DNA from: Rothia sp. P100
Lineage (GTDB): Bacteria; Actinomycetota; Actinomycetes; Actinomycetales; Micrococcaceae
Length of the DNA stretch: 64,000 bases
Assembly (NCBI RefSeq): GCF_023712425.1
Contig: NZ_JAMAYG010000001.1
Coordinates: 372,001-436,000 of the forward strand
Direction: 5' to 3'
Below, one piece after another: positions 51,258 to 60,212 of this stretch. Each line of letters begins with the position of its first letter. Position 1 is the first letter of the stretch. A program made the position numbers and the translations under genes. The notes beneath the pieces were generated by a model that was not told the DNA's origin, did no database searches, and worked only from the letters and a program-made list of their open reading frames with translations.

Positions 51258-52091
51258 ATGTACCAGGAAAGAACCACCACCGCTTCACTGCCGTTTGTGA
51301 CAACCAGCGAGGTCACCAGCCCCGCTACAGCGACCGGGGCACTGCCCGTAATTTCTGGCGAGCATGTGCATACTTTGCCTGGTGAGAGCGGCTTCCGCGA
51401 GGGCTTGCGCGTTGCCGGTTTCATGTGCCTTGGCTTTGTGGTGATGGGTATGGGTTTGGGTGTGCTGGTGTCATCCTACGGGTTAGCCTGGTGGGTTGCC
51501 CCCGTGCTGTCTGCCGTGGTTTTCGCCGGATCTGTTGAATTCTTGTTGGTAGGCATGATCGCGGCCGCCGCTCCCCTATCGCTCATTGCATCCACCACCC
51601 TAATTATGAACGCCCGGCACCTGGTCTACGGCATCAGCTACCCGCTACAGAATGTGCGGGGCGGCTTCGCCAAGGCGCTAGCTGTTTACATGCTCTGCGA
51701 TGAGGCCTATGCAGTAAATACAGGGCCGGGCTCTAAGAATTACCGCCAGGGTAGAATCCTGACCGTTTCGATACTCCTCTGGGTCAGCTGGTGGGGTGGC
51801 TCCACCCTGGGCTACTTCGTAGGCGCAGCTTTCCTGAGCAACCTAGCAGGCGTGGACTTCGTCATGACCGGCATGTTCATCATTCTTTCCATCGACGCTT
51901 ACCGCGCTGTCAAGGATCATGTCACCGCTTCGCTGGCTGCCGCGGCGTCCATCACCGCTATTATTCTCTACCCGCAGTCCATGCTCTTGGTTGCCCTGCT
52001 AGCCCTGGTGTGCTTCTTGATTCTGCGCCATCTTGTGCAAGGCCGTCAGGGCGCCTGCAAGAACTCTACCCAGGAGAGTCAGTATGCCTAA
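51258..52091 (+). CDS. brnF: Branched-chain amino acid exporter, large subunit (AzlC family)
   Basis: 277 aa from the ATG at 51258; an in-frame TTG at 51249 is less likely because it would overlap the -10 box. About seven helices. AzlC signatures are FSGSVEF-like FAGSVEFLLVGM and LIMNARHLVYGISY. A polar N-terminus of about 45 residues precedes the first helix. With BrnE it exports isoleucine, leucine, valine and methionine in Corynebacterium. Its last 8 bases overlap brnE. Confidence 0.92.
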   Translation: MYQERTTTASLPFVTTSEVTSPATATGALPVISGEHVHTLPGESGFREGLRVAGFMCLGFVVMGMGLGVLVSSYGLAWWVAPVLSAVVFAGSVEFLLVGMIAAAAPLSLIASTTLIMNARHLVYGISYPLQNVRGGFAKALAVYMLCDEAYAVNTGPGSKNYRQGRILTVSILLWVSWWGGSTLGYFVGAAFLSNLAGVDFVMTGMFIILSIDAYRAVKDHVTASLAAAASITAIILYPQSMLLVALLALVCFLILRHLVQGRQGACKNSTQESQYA

Positions 52092-52410
52092 TACCGGCTA
52101 CATTCTGACGGCAATTTTTCTGGCTGCCGGCATCACCTTTGCTCTGCGCCTGATTCCCTTCGGTATCAAGAGCGCGCTGAAAGGCAACGCACTGGTAGAG
52201 AATCTCTCGCAGTGGGTGCCTATGGGTGCAATTATTTGTCTGGGTTTTTACGTACTGGTTAGCATCGACTACTCCTCAGCCGACACCGCTATCCCCTATC
52301 TGGCCGGTTCAGTGACCACTGCCGGTCTGCACCTGTGGCGCGGAAACCTGGCCCTGAGCCTGGTGGCTGGCACCGCGGTCTGCGTAATCCTTTCTAACTG
52401 GGTTTTCTAA
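52084..52410 (+). CDS. brnE: Branched-chain amino acid exporter, small subunit (AzlD family)
   Basis: 108 aa, ATG at 52084 inside the end of brnF with GGAGAG upstream. About four helices: ILTAIFLAAGITFALRLIPF, MGAIICLGFYVLV and two more. The size and FALRLIPF motif fit AzlD/BrnE. It forms the two-component exporter with BrnF. Confidence 0.9.
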   Translation: MPNTGYILTAIFLAAGITFALRLIPFGIKSALKGNALVENLSQWVPMGAIICLGFYVLVSIDYSSADTAIPYLAGSVTTAGLHLWRGNLALSLVAGTAVCVILSNWVF

Positions 52411-52428
52411 CAGCCTGCTTAAAGACAC

Positions 52429-52464
52429 CTGGCCCCCGCTTGCAGTAGCGAGGGCCAGTTTTTT
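52429..52464. terminator. Terminator (brnE / tpx)
   Basis: 12-bp stem (52429-52440 with 52447-52458) with one mismatch, loop TGCAGT, then TTTTTT on the plus strand. Confidence 0.85.
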
Positions 52465-52472
52465 ATGGAGCA

Positions 52473-52967
52473 TTAGAGGACTGCGAGTGCTGCTTCGTAG
52501 TCAGGTTCGGTGGTGATTTCATCGACCAGCTGGGTGTAGATCACTTCACCAGCGGAATTGAGGACAACCACGGAGCGTGCCAGGAGGCCTGCTAGAGGGC
52601 CATCGGTCATGGTCACGCCGAAGTCTTCGCCGAAGCTATCGCGGAAGGCGGACGCTGAGACGACGTTCTCGATGCCTTCAGCACCGCAGAAACGATCCAG
52701 GGCGAAGGGTAAGTCCTTGGATACGCAGAGCACAGCGGTGTTCTCAAGCTTGGCAGCTTCTTCATTGAACTTGCGCACTGATGCGGCGCACACACCGGTG
52801 TCAATCGAGGGGAAGATGTTGAGAACAAGGTTTTTGCCCTCAAAGTCTGCGCCGGTGGTGTTTTCGAGACCTGTGGTGACCAGGGTGAAGTTGGGGGCCT
52901 GTGAGCCGACGGCAGGCAGTTCGCCTACGGTCTGGACGTCGGTGCCTTGAAATTTAGTTGTAGCCAT
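52473..52967 (-). CDS. tpx: Thiol peroxidase (atypical 2-Cys peroxiredoxin)
   Basis: 164 aa from the ATG at 52967, where family similarity begins ([11 protein letters not shown]). Peroxidatic Cys in [14 protein letters not shown] and resolving Cys in [11 protein letters not shown], with FTLV before them, are diagnostic of Tpx. It reduces H2O2 and alkyl hydroperoxides using thioredoxin. It is divergent from the lipoate ligase gene. Confidence 0.94.
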   Translation of the reverse strand: MATTKFQGTDVQTVGELPAVGSQAPNFTLVTTGLENTTGADFEGKNLVLNIFPSIDTGVCAASVRKFNEEAAKLENTAVLCVSKDLPFALDRFCGAEGIENVVSASAFRDSFGEDFGVTMTDGPLAGLLARSVVVLNSAGEVIYTQLVDEITTEPDYEAALAVL

Positions 52968-53113
52968 AGGTTTATTGTGTCTCTGATTACCTACTTCTGG
53001 CAAGGTATTTGGCTCTACGCTTACTCTCACTGCTACCTGAGCCTCGACCCTTGTAGGCGCTCATTGCTGGAGAATAAAATACGACTAACGCCAGAAGAAA
53101 GGGCAGAGTCAAT

Positions 53114-54187
53114 ATGTCAGAAAAGCAGAGCTACCACGGCGAGCGCAAGGTGGTGAACGGTAAGTTGGTGGTGGTTGATTTTGAGACCGATGGGCAGGTT
53201 CTCACCAGCGCTAAGGTTTCAGGTGATTTCTTTATTGAGCCGGAGGAGGCTTTCTTTGAACTTGCACCTGCTTTGGTAGGAGCGTCGGTGCATGAGGACG
53301 CCGATGCCCTGGTCACCCGCATTTACTCAGCTCTTGTGCAGTTTGACGATGATTTATCTTTACACGGCTTTACTGTAGAAGACATCGCTTTTATTGTGCG
53401 CCGTACTCTGGCTGGTGCCAAGGAATTTACAGACTACGACTGGACCATTCTGCGCCCCGGCGTTCTGCCCACTGCGATGAACGTTGCCCTGGATGAGTAT
53501 CTACTTGAAGAGGTACTGTCTGGGCGGCGCGGGCCTATTGTGCGGTTCTGGGATTGGGAGGACCGTGCCACGGTGATTGGCTCCTTCCAGTCCTACACCA
53601 ATGAGCTGTGGCCTGAAGGTGTGGCTGAGCACGATGTGCAGGTGGTACGCCGTATTTCTGGTGGCGGTGCAATGTTTATGGAGGGCGGCAACTGCGTCAC
53701 CTATTCCATCTACGCACCCAAGGAGCTGGTGGCAGGGCTGTCCTATGAGAAGTCCTATGAGTTCTTGGATCAGTGGGTGCTGGCTGCACTGGCAGAGCTG
53801 GGTGTGAAAGCGTGGTACAAGCCCATTAACGACATCACCTCAGAAGCAGGCAAGATTGGCGGTGCTGCACAGAAACGCAACACCCGCGGTCTGCTGCACC
53901 ATGTCACCATGAGCTATGACATTGACGCCGATAAAATGCTGGAAGTCCTGCGTATCGGGCAGGCAAAGATTGTGGATAAGGGTATCCGTTCCGCCAAGAA
54001 GCGAGTTGATCCCCTGCGCCGTCAGACAGGCGCCAGCCGTGAAGAAATCGTGCAGACCATGATTAATACTTTCACCGGCAGGTACGGTGCCAGCCTGGGT
54101 GAGCTCACCGATGCCGATATGGCTGCTACCCAGAAACTGGTCGATGAAAAGTTCGCCACCAAAGAATGGACTCACCGCGTGCCCTAG
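53114..54187 (+). CDS. Lipoate-protein ligase family protein with N-terminal accessory domain
   Basis: 357 aa, ATG with AAAGGG upstream. Residues ~8-100 (GERKVVNGKLVVVDFE, GDFFIEPEE) look like the lipoate-ligase accessory domain that is C-terminal in E. coli LplA; here it precedes the catalytic domain. The catalytic part (about 115-340) has MNVALDEYLLEEV, VVRRISGGGAMFMEGGN (lipoyl-AMP loop) and INDITSEAGKIGGAAQKR with the active Lys. It should attach lipoate to 2-oxoacid dehydrogenases or GcvH. The reversed domain order also occurs in corynebacterial relatives, as I recall. Confidence 0.88.
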   Translation: MSEKQSYHGERKVVNGKLVVVDFETDGQVLTSAKVSGDFFIEPEEAFFELAPALVGASVHEDADALVTRIYSALVQFDDDLSLHGFTVEDIAFIVRRTLAGAKEFTDYDWTILRPGVLPTAMNVALDEYLLEEVLSGRRGPIVRFWDWEDRATVIGSFQSYTNELWPEGVAEHDVQVVRRISGGGAMFMEGGNCVTYSIYAPKELVAGLSYEKSYEFLDQWVLAALAELGVKAWYKPINDITSEAGKIGGAAQKRNTRGLLHHVTMSYDIDADKMLEVLRIGQAKIVDKGIRSAKKRVDPLRRQTGASREEIVQTMINTFTGRYGASLGELTDADMAATQKLVDEKFATKEWTHRVP

Positions 54188-54210
54188 TAGGTCTTCAGCG
54201 TTTATCTCTG

Positions 54211-54243
54211 AGCAGGGGCTGCGGCGGCGTCCTTCCACCTGCT
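54211..54243. terminator. Weak hairpin between convergent genes
   Basis: AGCAGG/CCTGCT (54211-54216 with 54238-54243) with a GC-rich interior and no U-tract. It is the only candidate terminator in the 77-base gap between the lipoate ligase and the YdcZ-type gene. Confidence 0.3.
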
Positions 54244-54264
54244 GGGAACTTCACCCGCAGTACG

Positions 54265-55212
54265 TTAGGTGAGGCGAATGAGTGCAACACCGGCCAGCAT
54301 AACCGCGATACCGGCAGCCTGCAGGACGGTCACAGGGCGACGGGGAGCCTCGAAGATTCCGAACTTATCAACGATGAGTGAGGCAGTCACCATGCCGGTC
54401 AATGCGGCCATAATGGTAGAGCCTGCACCGAGAATGGGCACGAAAAGGGCGTTAAAGGTGACGAAGATGGCGCCTAGCGGGCCGCCTACCCACATCCAAA
54501 GCGGATTGGCAGTTTTACCGCCTGGCACCCTCACTCTAAATTTGAGGCGGAGCGCCAAGGCAATGAACAGTAATACCAAGGTGCCTACTGTAAAAGAAAC
54601 GAGAGCAGCCTTCAGCCCGGAACCGATGAGGGTGCCCAGACTCGCGTTGATGGGTGACTGCATGGCCATGAGAAAACCCGAGAAAATAGCCAAAGCCTGC
54701 CACCCCAGCTGACTGCCAGGTGAGGTCGCTCCCTGTTGCTGCGTACCACTAGCCGGTGCCTTGGCGCGGCGTCCTAGCAAAACAGCAGCGAACACACCAG
54801 TCAAAACCAGAGCAGCCCCGATACTTCTGAAGGGGGTCAGGGAGGTCTGAGGTGCGTGAAAGAGACCGAACTGGTCGATGATGAGGCCCATGAGGATTTG
54901 CCCGGTGATGGGCAGGATGACGGACTGCACCCCGCCCAATTTGGGAAAGATAAAGATATTGGTGGTAAGACCGATGACGCCCAGCAGGCCGCCGGTCCAA
55001 ATCCAAAAGGGTTGTCCGCTCACGTCCTCCGGGGAAAACCAGAAGTGGCCCTCAACAACCGTGGAGAGAAAGAGCAGGAAGAGCGTACCACCGATGAAGG
55101 ACGCCAAAGATGAGAGGAAAGGGGAACCTACAGACTCCCGCAACCTGGAATTAAAGGTGGTTTGAATGGGAAGCAAAGCCCCACCCAGAATCATGAGGGG
55201 CAAAGCGAACAT
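54265..55212 (-). CDS. DMT-superfamily transporter, duplicated YdcZ/DUF606 type
   Basis: 315 aa, about ten helices arranged as two similar halves (about residues 1-145 and 170-315). Both halves carry the DUF606 pattern: an N-terminal helix with a P-x-x-x-x-N motif (LPIQTTFNSRL and MQSPINASLGTLIGSGL), then FWIWTGGLLGVIGLTTNIF in one and LWMWVGGPLGAIFVTFNAL in the other, and finally GLIIDQFGLF or ASLIVDKFGIF. The halves are joined by a charged linker. Many bacteria encode the halves as separate small genes, so this is a fused version. The substrate is unknown. Divergent from the UvrA-like gene. Confidence 0.85.
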   Translation of the reverse strand: MFALPLMILGGALLPIQTTFNSRLRESVGSPFLSSLASFIGGTLFLLFLSTVVEGHFWFSPEDVSGQPFWIWTGGLLGVIGLTTNIFIFPKLGGVQSVILPITGQILMGLIIDQFGLFHAPQTSLTPFRSIGAALVLTGVFAAVLLGRRAKAPASGTQQQGATSPGSQLGWQALAIFSGFLMAMQSPINASLGTLIGSGLKAALVSFTVGTLVLLFIALALRLKFRVRVPGGKTANPLWMWVGGPLGAIFVTFNALFVPILGAGSTIMAALTGMVTASLIVDKFGIFEAPRRPVTVLQAAGIAVMLAGVALIRLT

Positions 55213-55311
55213 GCGGTAGTCAACTTTCTAGGTCTAGAGGACGTTTAGCATTTTACTCTTGTTCGCTAAACTTGAGCCTAATCAAACTCGCACCACCCTA
55301 GAGGGGCAGAA

Positions 55312-57699
55312 TTGTCGCATCCCGCAGATACGCACCAGGTTATTCGTATTACCGGTGCCCGCAATAACAATCTGAAGAACGTCACGGTTGAAATCCCTAA
55401 GCGCCGTTTGACGGTCTTCACCGGTATCTCGGGGTCGGGTAAAAGCTCCCTCGCGTTTGGTGTGGTGGCAGCTGAGTCACAGCGCCTGATCAATGAAACG
55501 TACTCAGCCTTTGTGCAGGGTTTCATGCCCCACCAGGACCGCCCCGACGTTGACTCAATTGAAGGGCTGACCAGCGCCATCATTGTGGACCAGGAACGCC
55601 TGGGCGCCAATCCGCGCTCAACCGTGGGTACAGCCACCGACGCTCTACCCATGCTGCGTATGCTCTTTGCCCGCGTCGGCTCCCCCAACCTTGGTTCCCC
55701 TACCGCTTTTAGTTTCAACCAGGCATCGGTACAGGCAACCGGTGCCCGCAAGGTAGGCAACGGCAAGGTGGAGCATGTTACCTTCTCTCGCGCCGGCGGC
55801 ATGTGCCCCCGCTGTGAAGGCCTGGGTAGAACCAGCGACATCAACATGGCGGAGCTTTTTGATGAAAACCTCACCCTAGAAGACGACCTTTTCACCATTC
55901 CCGGCTACAACGCCGGAGGCTGGAACGTGCGCCTCTATAAGGAAAGCGGGCTCTTTCCCGCCGACGTGCCCATCAAAGATTTCACCGAGCAGCAGCGGGA
56001 GGACTTCCTCTATAAAGAGGCAACCCGCATGAAAATTGCCGGTATCAATATGACCTATGAGGGCCTCATCCCCCGCCTGCAAAAGTCGGTGCTCAGCAAG
56101 GACGCCGAGGGGCTACAGCCGCACGTGCGTGCCTTCGTCGAGCGCGCGGTGACCTTTGTGGATTGTCCCGATTGTGGAGGCTCCCGCCTCTCTCAGGCAG
56201 CTCTTGAATCTAAGGTAGCTGGCAAGAACATCGCCGAGTTGAGCGATATGCAGGTCTCAGATCTGCTGACCTGGGTAAAGGAGCTGAATGAGCCCTCTGT
56301 GGCTCCACTGGTTGCTAGTCTTGAACACCTGCTGCAGTCTATGGTCACCATCGGCCTGGGCTATATCGCGCTCTCCCGTTCGGCGTCCTCTCTTTCAGGC
56401 GGCGAGGCGCAGCGCGCCAAGATGGTACGCCACCTGGGCTCCCCGCTCACTGACGTCACCTACGTTTTTGATGAACCCACCGCAGGGCTGCACCCCCACG
56501 ATGTGGCAAAAATGAACCAACTGCTCCTGGCCCTGCGCGACCGCGGCAACACCGTGCTGGTGGTTGAACATAAACCAGAAACCATTGCGGTAGCAGACCA
56601 CATTATTGATATGGGCCCGCTAGCCGGTTCAGGCGGTGGCACCGTGGTCTTTGAAGGTAGCTACGACAATCTGCGCGCAGCTGACACCGTGACCTCCCGC
56701 CACCTCTTTGACCGTCAGGGCCTCAAAGGTAGCGTCCGCACGCCGACCGGCGTCCTCACCGTCAAGGACGCCCAGCGCAACAACCTGCGTTCGGTCAGCG
56801 TTGACCTGCCGACCGGCGTACTGACCACCTTGACCGGAGTAGCTGGCTCGGGTAAGTCCTCCCTGATTGCTGAGTTCTTCAGCCAGCACGAGGGCAGTGA
56901 AGAGCGCATTATCTTTATCGACCAGTCAGCCATCAAGGGCTCGCTCCGCTCTAATCCCGCCACCTACACCGGGCTGCTAGAGCCCATCCGCAAGGCCTTC
57001 GCCAAGGCCAACAGAGTAAAGCCCGCTCTCTTCTCTGCAAATTCTGAGGGCGCCTGCCCCGAATGTAAGGGCACCGGTGTCATCGAAACCCAGCTGGGCT
57101 TCATGGAAAAATCAACCGCCACCTGTGAAGCCTGCGAAGGCAAGCGCTTTAGCCCTGCCGTGCTGGAATACACATTTGGCGGCAAGAACATCAGCCAGGT
57201 GCTCACTCTGCCGGTCGCTGAAGCACTCACCTTCTTCACCAGCTCGGAGGGCAAGATTCCCGCCGTCGCCAAGATTCTCAAGCGCCTATCAGACGTTGGC
57301 CTGGGCTACCTTACCCTGGGCCAGCCACTCTCTACTCTGTCAGGTGGTGAACGCCAGCGCATCAAACTGGCAACCCATATGGCTGAACCGGGCGGAATCT
57401 ACATCTTTGATGAGCCAACAACCGGCCTGCACCTGGCTGATATCGAGCAGTTCTTGGGTCTGCTAGATCAGCTGGTGGACGGTGGAACCACCGTCATTTG
57501 CGTGGAGCATCACCAGGCTGTGGTAGCTCACTCCGATCATGTGATCGATGTAGGCCCCGGAGCAGGTCACGACGGCGGCACCATCGTTTTTGAAGGCACC
57601 CCGGCACAGCTTGCCCTAGCCACAACCCTGACTGCTCAGCATTTAGCCGCTTATCTCCCACCCACAGAAAACGAGCGCCAAAACCTGCCCGCCTTTTAA
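55312..57699 (+). CDS. UvrA-like ABC protein lacking the UvrB-binding region
   Basis: 795 aa, TTG start after GAGGGG. Two ABC domains: Walker A GSGKSS at Lys44 and Lys515, signatures LSGGEAQRAKM and LSGGERQRIKLA. The stretch between the first Walker A and CPRCEGLG (Cys165) is about 100 residues shorter than in UvrA, so the UvrB-interaction region and part of the first zinc module are gone; the second zinc module (CPECKG, then CEACEGKRF) is kept. This is the class II UvrA/DrrC-like group, often linked to drug tolerance. Two TetR genes follow on the same strand. Confidence 0.88.
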   Translation: MSHPADTHQVIRITGARNNNLKNVTVEIPKRRLTVFTGISGSGKSSLAFGVVAAESQRLINETYSAFVQGFMPHQDRPDVDSIEGLTSAIIVDQERLGANPRSTVGTATDALPMLRMLFARVGSPNLGSPTAFSFNQASVQATGARKVGNGKVEHVTFSRAGGMCPRCEGLGRTSDINMAELFDENLTLEDDLFTIPGYNAGGWNVRLYKESGLFPADVPIKDFTEQQREDFLYKEATRMKIAGINMTYEGLIPRLQKSVLSKDAEGLQPHVRAFVERAVTFVDCPDCGGSRLSQAALESKVAGKNIAELSDMQVSDLLTWVKELNEPSVAPLVASLEHLLQSMVTIGLGYIALSRSASSLSGGEAQRAKMVRHLGSPLTDVTYVFDEPTAGLHPHDVAKMNQLLLALRDRGNTVLVVEHKPETIAVADHIIDMGPLAGSGGGTVVFEGSYDNLRAADTVTSRHLFDRQGLKGSVRTPTGVLTVKDAQRNNLRSVSVDLPTGVLTTLTGVAGSGKSSLIAEFFSQHEGSEERIIFIDQSAIKGSLRSNPATYTGLLEPIRKAFAKANRVKPALFSANSEGACPECKGTGVIETQLGFMEKSTATCEACEGKRFSPAVLEYTFGGKNISQVLTLPVAEALTFFTSSEGKIPAVAKILKRLSDVGLGYLTLGQPLSTLSGGERQRIKLATHMAEPGGIYIFDEPTTGLHLADIEQFLGLLDQLVDGGTTVICVEHHQAVVAHSDHVIDVGPGAGHDGGTIVFEGTPAQLALATTLTAQHLAAYLPPTENERQNLPAF

Positions 57700-57782
57700 A
57701 GCCCACCAACGTTCATATATTCACAAGAAAAAGAGAGTTTTTATTAACACACAAAATGAAGTTTTTAGCGCATCACTAAGAT

Positions 57783-58379
57783 GTGCCAAAATTCATTAAC
57801 CATCAAGAACGTAAACAGCACATAGCTCAGGCGGTATGGGCTGTTCTGGCGCGCGAGGGCGTTCGTGGCGTTTCTGTCCGGACTGTGGCAGCAGAAGCCG
57901 GTATCTCAACAGGCTCCCTGCGCCATGTTTTTCCCACCCTGAACGATATGATGCTCTACTCCCTTGATTACAGCGGTCAAAAATTTTTGGCATCGCTCAC
58001 CAGCCGGAAGGTCACCGGCCCCCTCATCGATCACCTTGAGGATTTGCTGTTCGACTTTTTACCCACGAGCAACGAAAGCCGCATGTACTCTGAGGTGGTA
58101 GTTGGCATGCTGGCAGAAGCATCTAACATCCCGGGTGCTGCGCGCATGCTTCAGCAGCAGGAAACCGAGCTGTCCTACACTTACAGTTTTATTCTGAGCC
58201 AGCTGAAAGCTCACGGGCGCATCAGATCAGATATCGACGTTCAGTATGAAACTGATACCCTTGTCTCGCTTTTGTTCGGGGTACATGTCTCCTACATGCT
58301 CTCTGACCAAACAGCCTCTGACCAGGAGCTGCAGGCGCCACTTAAGATGCATCTCGCGTCCTTAAAGAACACTGACTAG
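57783..58379 (+). CDS. TetR-family regulator 1
   Basis: 198 aa, GTG start. The N-terminal TetR helix-turn-helix reads GVRGVSVRTVAAEAGISTGSL followed by RHVF (about residues 25-50). The C-terminal ligand-binding helices are divergent. It opens MPKFINHQERK, closely paralleled by the next gene's MPKLIDHTERK, so the two are tandem paralogues. It lies 83 AT-rich bases after the UvrA-like gene; the ligand is unknown. Confidence 0.88.
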   Translation: MPKFINHQERKQHIAQAVWAVLAREGVRGVSVRTVAAEAGISTGSLRHVFPTLNDMMLYSLDYSGQKFLASLTSRKVTGPLIDHLEDLLFDFLPTSNESRMYSEVVVGMLAEASNIPGAARMLQQQETELSYTYSFILSQLKAHGRIRSDIDVQYETDTLVSLLFGVHVSYMLSDQTASDQELQAPLKMHLASLKNTD

Positions 58380-58396
58380 AACCCAAGGAACCTCTT

Positions 58397-59077
58397 GTGC
58401 CTAAACTTATCGATCACACAGAACGTAAAGAGTTTCTCTCAGCAGCAGTGTGGAAGCTCCTTGATGAGCATGGAGTCAGTGCCATTTCAATCAGAAACGT
58501 AGCTGCTGAAGCGGGTATTTCGGCGGGTTCTTTGCGGCACTCTTTTAAAAGTCGGCTGGATTTACTCGAGTACGCGCTGCAACTTTTGACGGATCGTATT
58601 CAAGAGAACGTGAGAGCCCGGGCTAGAGACGGTCTCACTGTTGATGGTGCCGTGAGGATTCTAGAGTTTCAGATTCCTCTTATTCCTGCCACTGAAACCT
58701 ACGCACGGGTGATGATGGGCATGATCGCCGAGATGAGATCCACCCCTGAGCTACGGAAAATTGCCCACCGCAGTCTTCAGCAGCTTCGCATCACCTATCA
58801 TGACATGTTCGCCTGGCTGGAGCGCGCTGGGGAGCTCAAACCGGGCACGGACGCTGCAGCGCAGGCTGATCAATTGCTGATTTTAGGCCAAGGTATCACC
58901 GCCAAAACAATTTTAGATGGGCGACGCTCTGAGCCGGTAGATTTGAGCCGAGCCTTTAGAACCCACCTTAATATGGTTCTGGTTCACCCGGTGCCCTATC
59001 TAACCGAGGAAGAAATCGCTGAGCTGACTAAAGAACTCGCCAGGTATCGCAGCACTTCTTCCTCGTCGGTCCATTGA
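58397..59077 (+). CDS. TetR-family regulator 2
   Basis: 226 aa, GTG start with AAGGAA upstream, 17 bases after regulator 1. HTH: GVSAISIRNVAAEAGISAGSL then RHSF. It has a similar DNA-recognition helix to regulator 1 but a longer C-terminal domain ending in a Ser-rich tail. The near-identical recognition helices suggest both act on related operators, possibly as a pair controlling the UvrA-like gene or themselves (inference). Confidence 0.88.
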   Translation: MPKLIDHTERKEFLSAAVWKLLDEHGVSAISIRNVAAEAGISAGSLRHSFKSRLDLLEYALQLLTDRIQENVRARARDGLTVDGAVRILEFQIPLIPATETYARVMMGMIAEMRSTPELRKIAHRSLQQLRITYHDMFAWLERAGELKPGTDAAAQADQLLILGQGITAKTILDGRRSEPVDLSRAFRTHLNMVLVHPVPYLTEEEIAELTKELARYRSTSSSSVH

Positions 59078-59194
59078 CGCAGAACGTAGCCGCAGATATA
59101 AAAACGCCGTCCTGAACCTAATTGGGTCTGGGAGCGGAGTTTATTGTTCTGTCGGTATGTTCGCTTCTACTATGGCAGAAATACACAGATGAAA

Positions 59195-59237
59195 AACCGC
59201 CCCTACCAACGCTTAGCAACGCGGGCAGGGGCGGGTT
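59195..59237 (-). terminator. Terminator of the YtxH-like gene
   Basis: AACC.GCCCCT pairs with AGGGGCGGGTT (one bulge) around a 22-base loop with its own small CGTTG/CAACG stem. On the minus strand it is followed by TTTTTCATC. Confidence 0.7.
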
Positions 59238-59257
59238 ACTAAACCTCACACAAAGGC

Positions 59258-59626
59258 TTAAGAGACGGCGGGGCCTTCAGCCTCAGGTGCAGTTGCGGGG
59301 TCTGAAATGACGTCAGCGGGAGCGTCCTTGACTGCCTTCTCAGCAGCCTTTTCAACCTTGTGCTCTGCTCGAGTTTCTTTGACCTCTTCGACCTTAGCCT
59401 TGGTCTTGTCAGCTGCAGTGGCAGCTGCTTCCTTAGCCTTTTCAGCTACAACAGGAGCCTTTTCCTTGATGGTCTCTTCGGTAGCCTTGATGCCTTCTTG
59501 CACCTTGGGGTCGTGCCAGACGTTGGTGGCCTGGGTCTTGATCTTTTCGTAGCTTTCGCGGCCTGCGCGAGCGCCCAGAACATAGCCGATGCCGATGCCA
59601 GCTACTAGTGCGATACGTGCTCTCAT
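59258..59626 (-). CDS. YtxH-like membrane-anchored helical protein
   Basis: 122 aa from the ATG at 59626, which has AAAGGTGG 5 bases upstream (a GTG three codons earlier is less likely). A short N-terminal helix MRARIALVAGIGIGYVLGARAGR anchors it, with the family's GYVLGARAGRE. The rest is an Ala/Lys/Glu-rich amphipathic helix with apolipoprotein-like 11-residue character, then an acidic tail. The role is unknown; the family is common in actinobacteria and often stress-linked. It is monocistronic. Confidence 0.8.
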   Translation of the reverse strand: MRARIALVAGIGIGYVLGARAGRESYEKIKTQATNVWHDPKVQEGIKATEETIKEKAPVVAEKAKEAAATAADKTKAKVEEVKETRAEHKVEKAAEKAVKDAPADVISDPATAPEAEGPAVS

Positions 59627-59676
59627 GATGTCCACCTTTACGGTTGCTAATAGTGCTGACTACATAATACGCCTAC

Positions 59677-60207
59677 TTAGGGCACTGAGGTAGGTGACAC
59701 ACCGGCCGTTGGTTTTGTGGCGGTTGCATAGCGCCCGGTAATCCCGTCAATCAGGAGGCGGTGACTTCGGGTTTCGGCATACCAGTTGGGCTTCCATACG
59801 GCCTCTTGAACATGCTCAAGTAAAAACTCGAAGCTTGCAGCAAGCCTGTAGTGCTTAAGAAATTGTACGTAAGCTGCCTCTTGCGCGATTTTCACCAGCT
59901 GCTGACGCTCTACATCATCCAAGGGCTCTTCTTGCACCAGGTCAGAATCTACTGGTTCGCTCGAGAGGTTCCAATCATCCGAAGTCCAAGCTCTGCGAGT
60001 GCGGGGGTCTACGAGCACACGAATAAGCTGGCCATTTAGCCGGCGTGAAGGCCCTTTGGGCGACGATACCCTGAACACCACACCTGTAAGCCGGTAATAG
60101 CTGGGCTCAAGTGTTCGCGTCCAATCCTTTTCAGGGAAGACCTTTTGAGCTAGCTCAAGAGCTTCGTGGTAGGTCACCGACGCTTTAATAGCCTTCTGCT
60201 GTGGCAC
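59677..60207 (-). CDS. Unrecognised 176-aa protein in the symporter operon
   Basis: 176 aa, GTG start 5 bases after the symporter stop, with its ribosome site (GGTGGG/GTAGAG) within that stop region, so it is co-translated. It is soluble, with no transmembrane segment. It has YHEALELAQKVFPEKDW, then YYRLTGVVFRVSSPKGPSRRL and ends with RSHRLLIDGITGRYATA. I do not recognise the family. The tight coupling suggests a partner of the symporter or of the substrate's metabolism. Confidence 0.78.
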   Translation of the reverse strand: MPQQKAIKASVTYHEALELAQKVFPEKDWTRTLEPSYYRLTGVVFRVSSPKGPSRRLNGQLIRVLVDPRTRRAWTSDDWNLSSEPVDSDLVQEEPLDDVERQQLVKIAQEAAYVQFLKHYRLAASFEFLLEHVQEAVWKPNWYAETRSHRLLIDGITGRYATATKPTAGVSPTSVP

Positions 60208-60212
60208 GGTCT

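Noticed and set aside
55278-55898. 206-codon minus-strand open frame
   Set aside because: Antisense to the first ABC domain of the UvrA-like gene.
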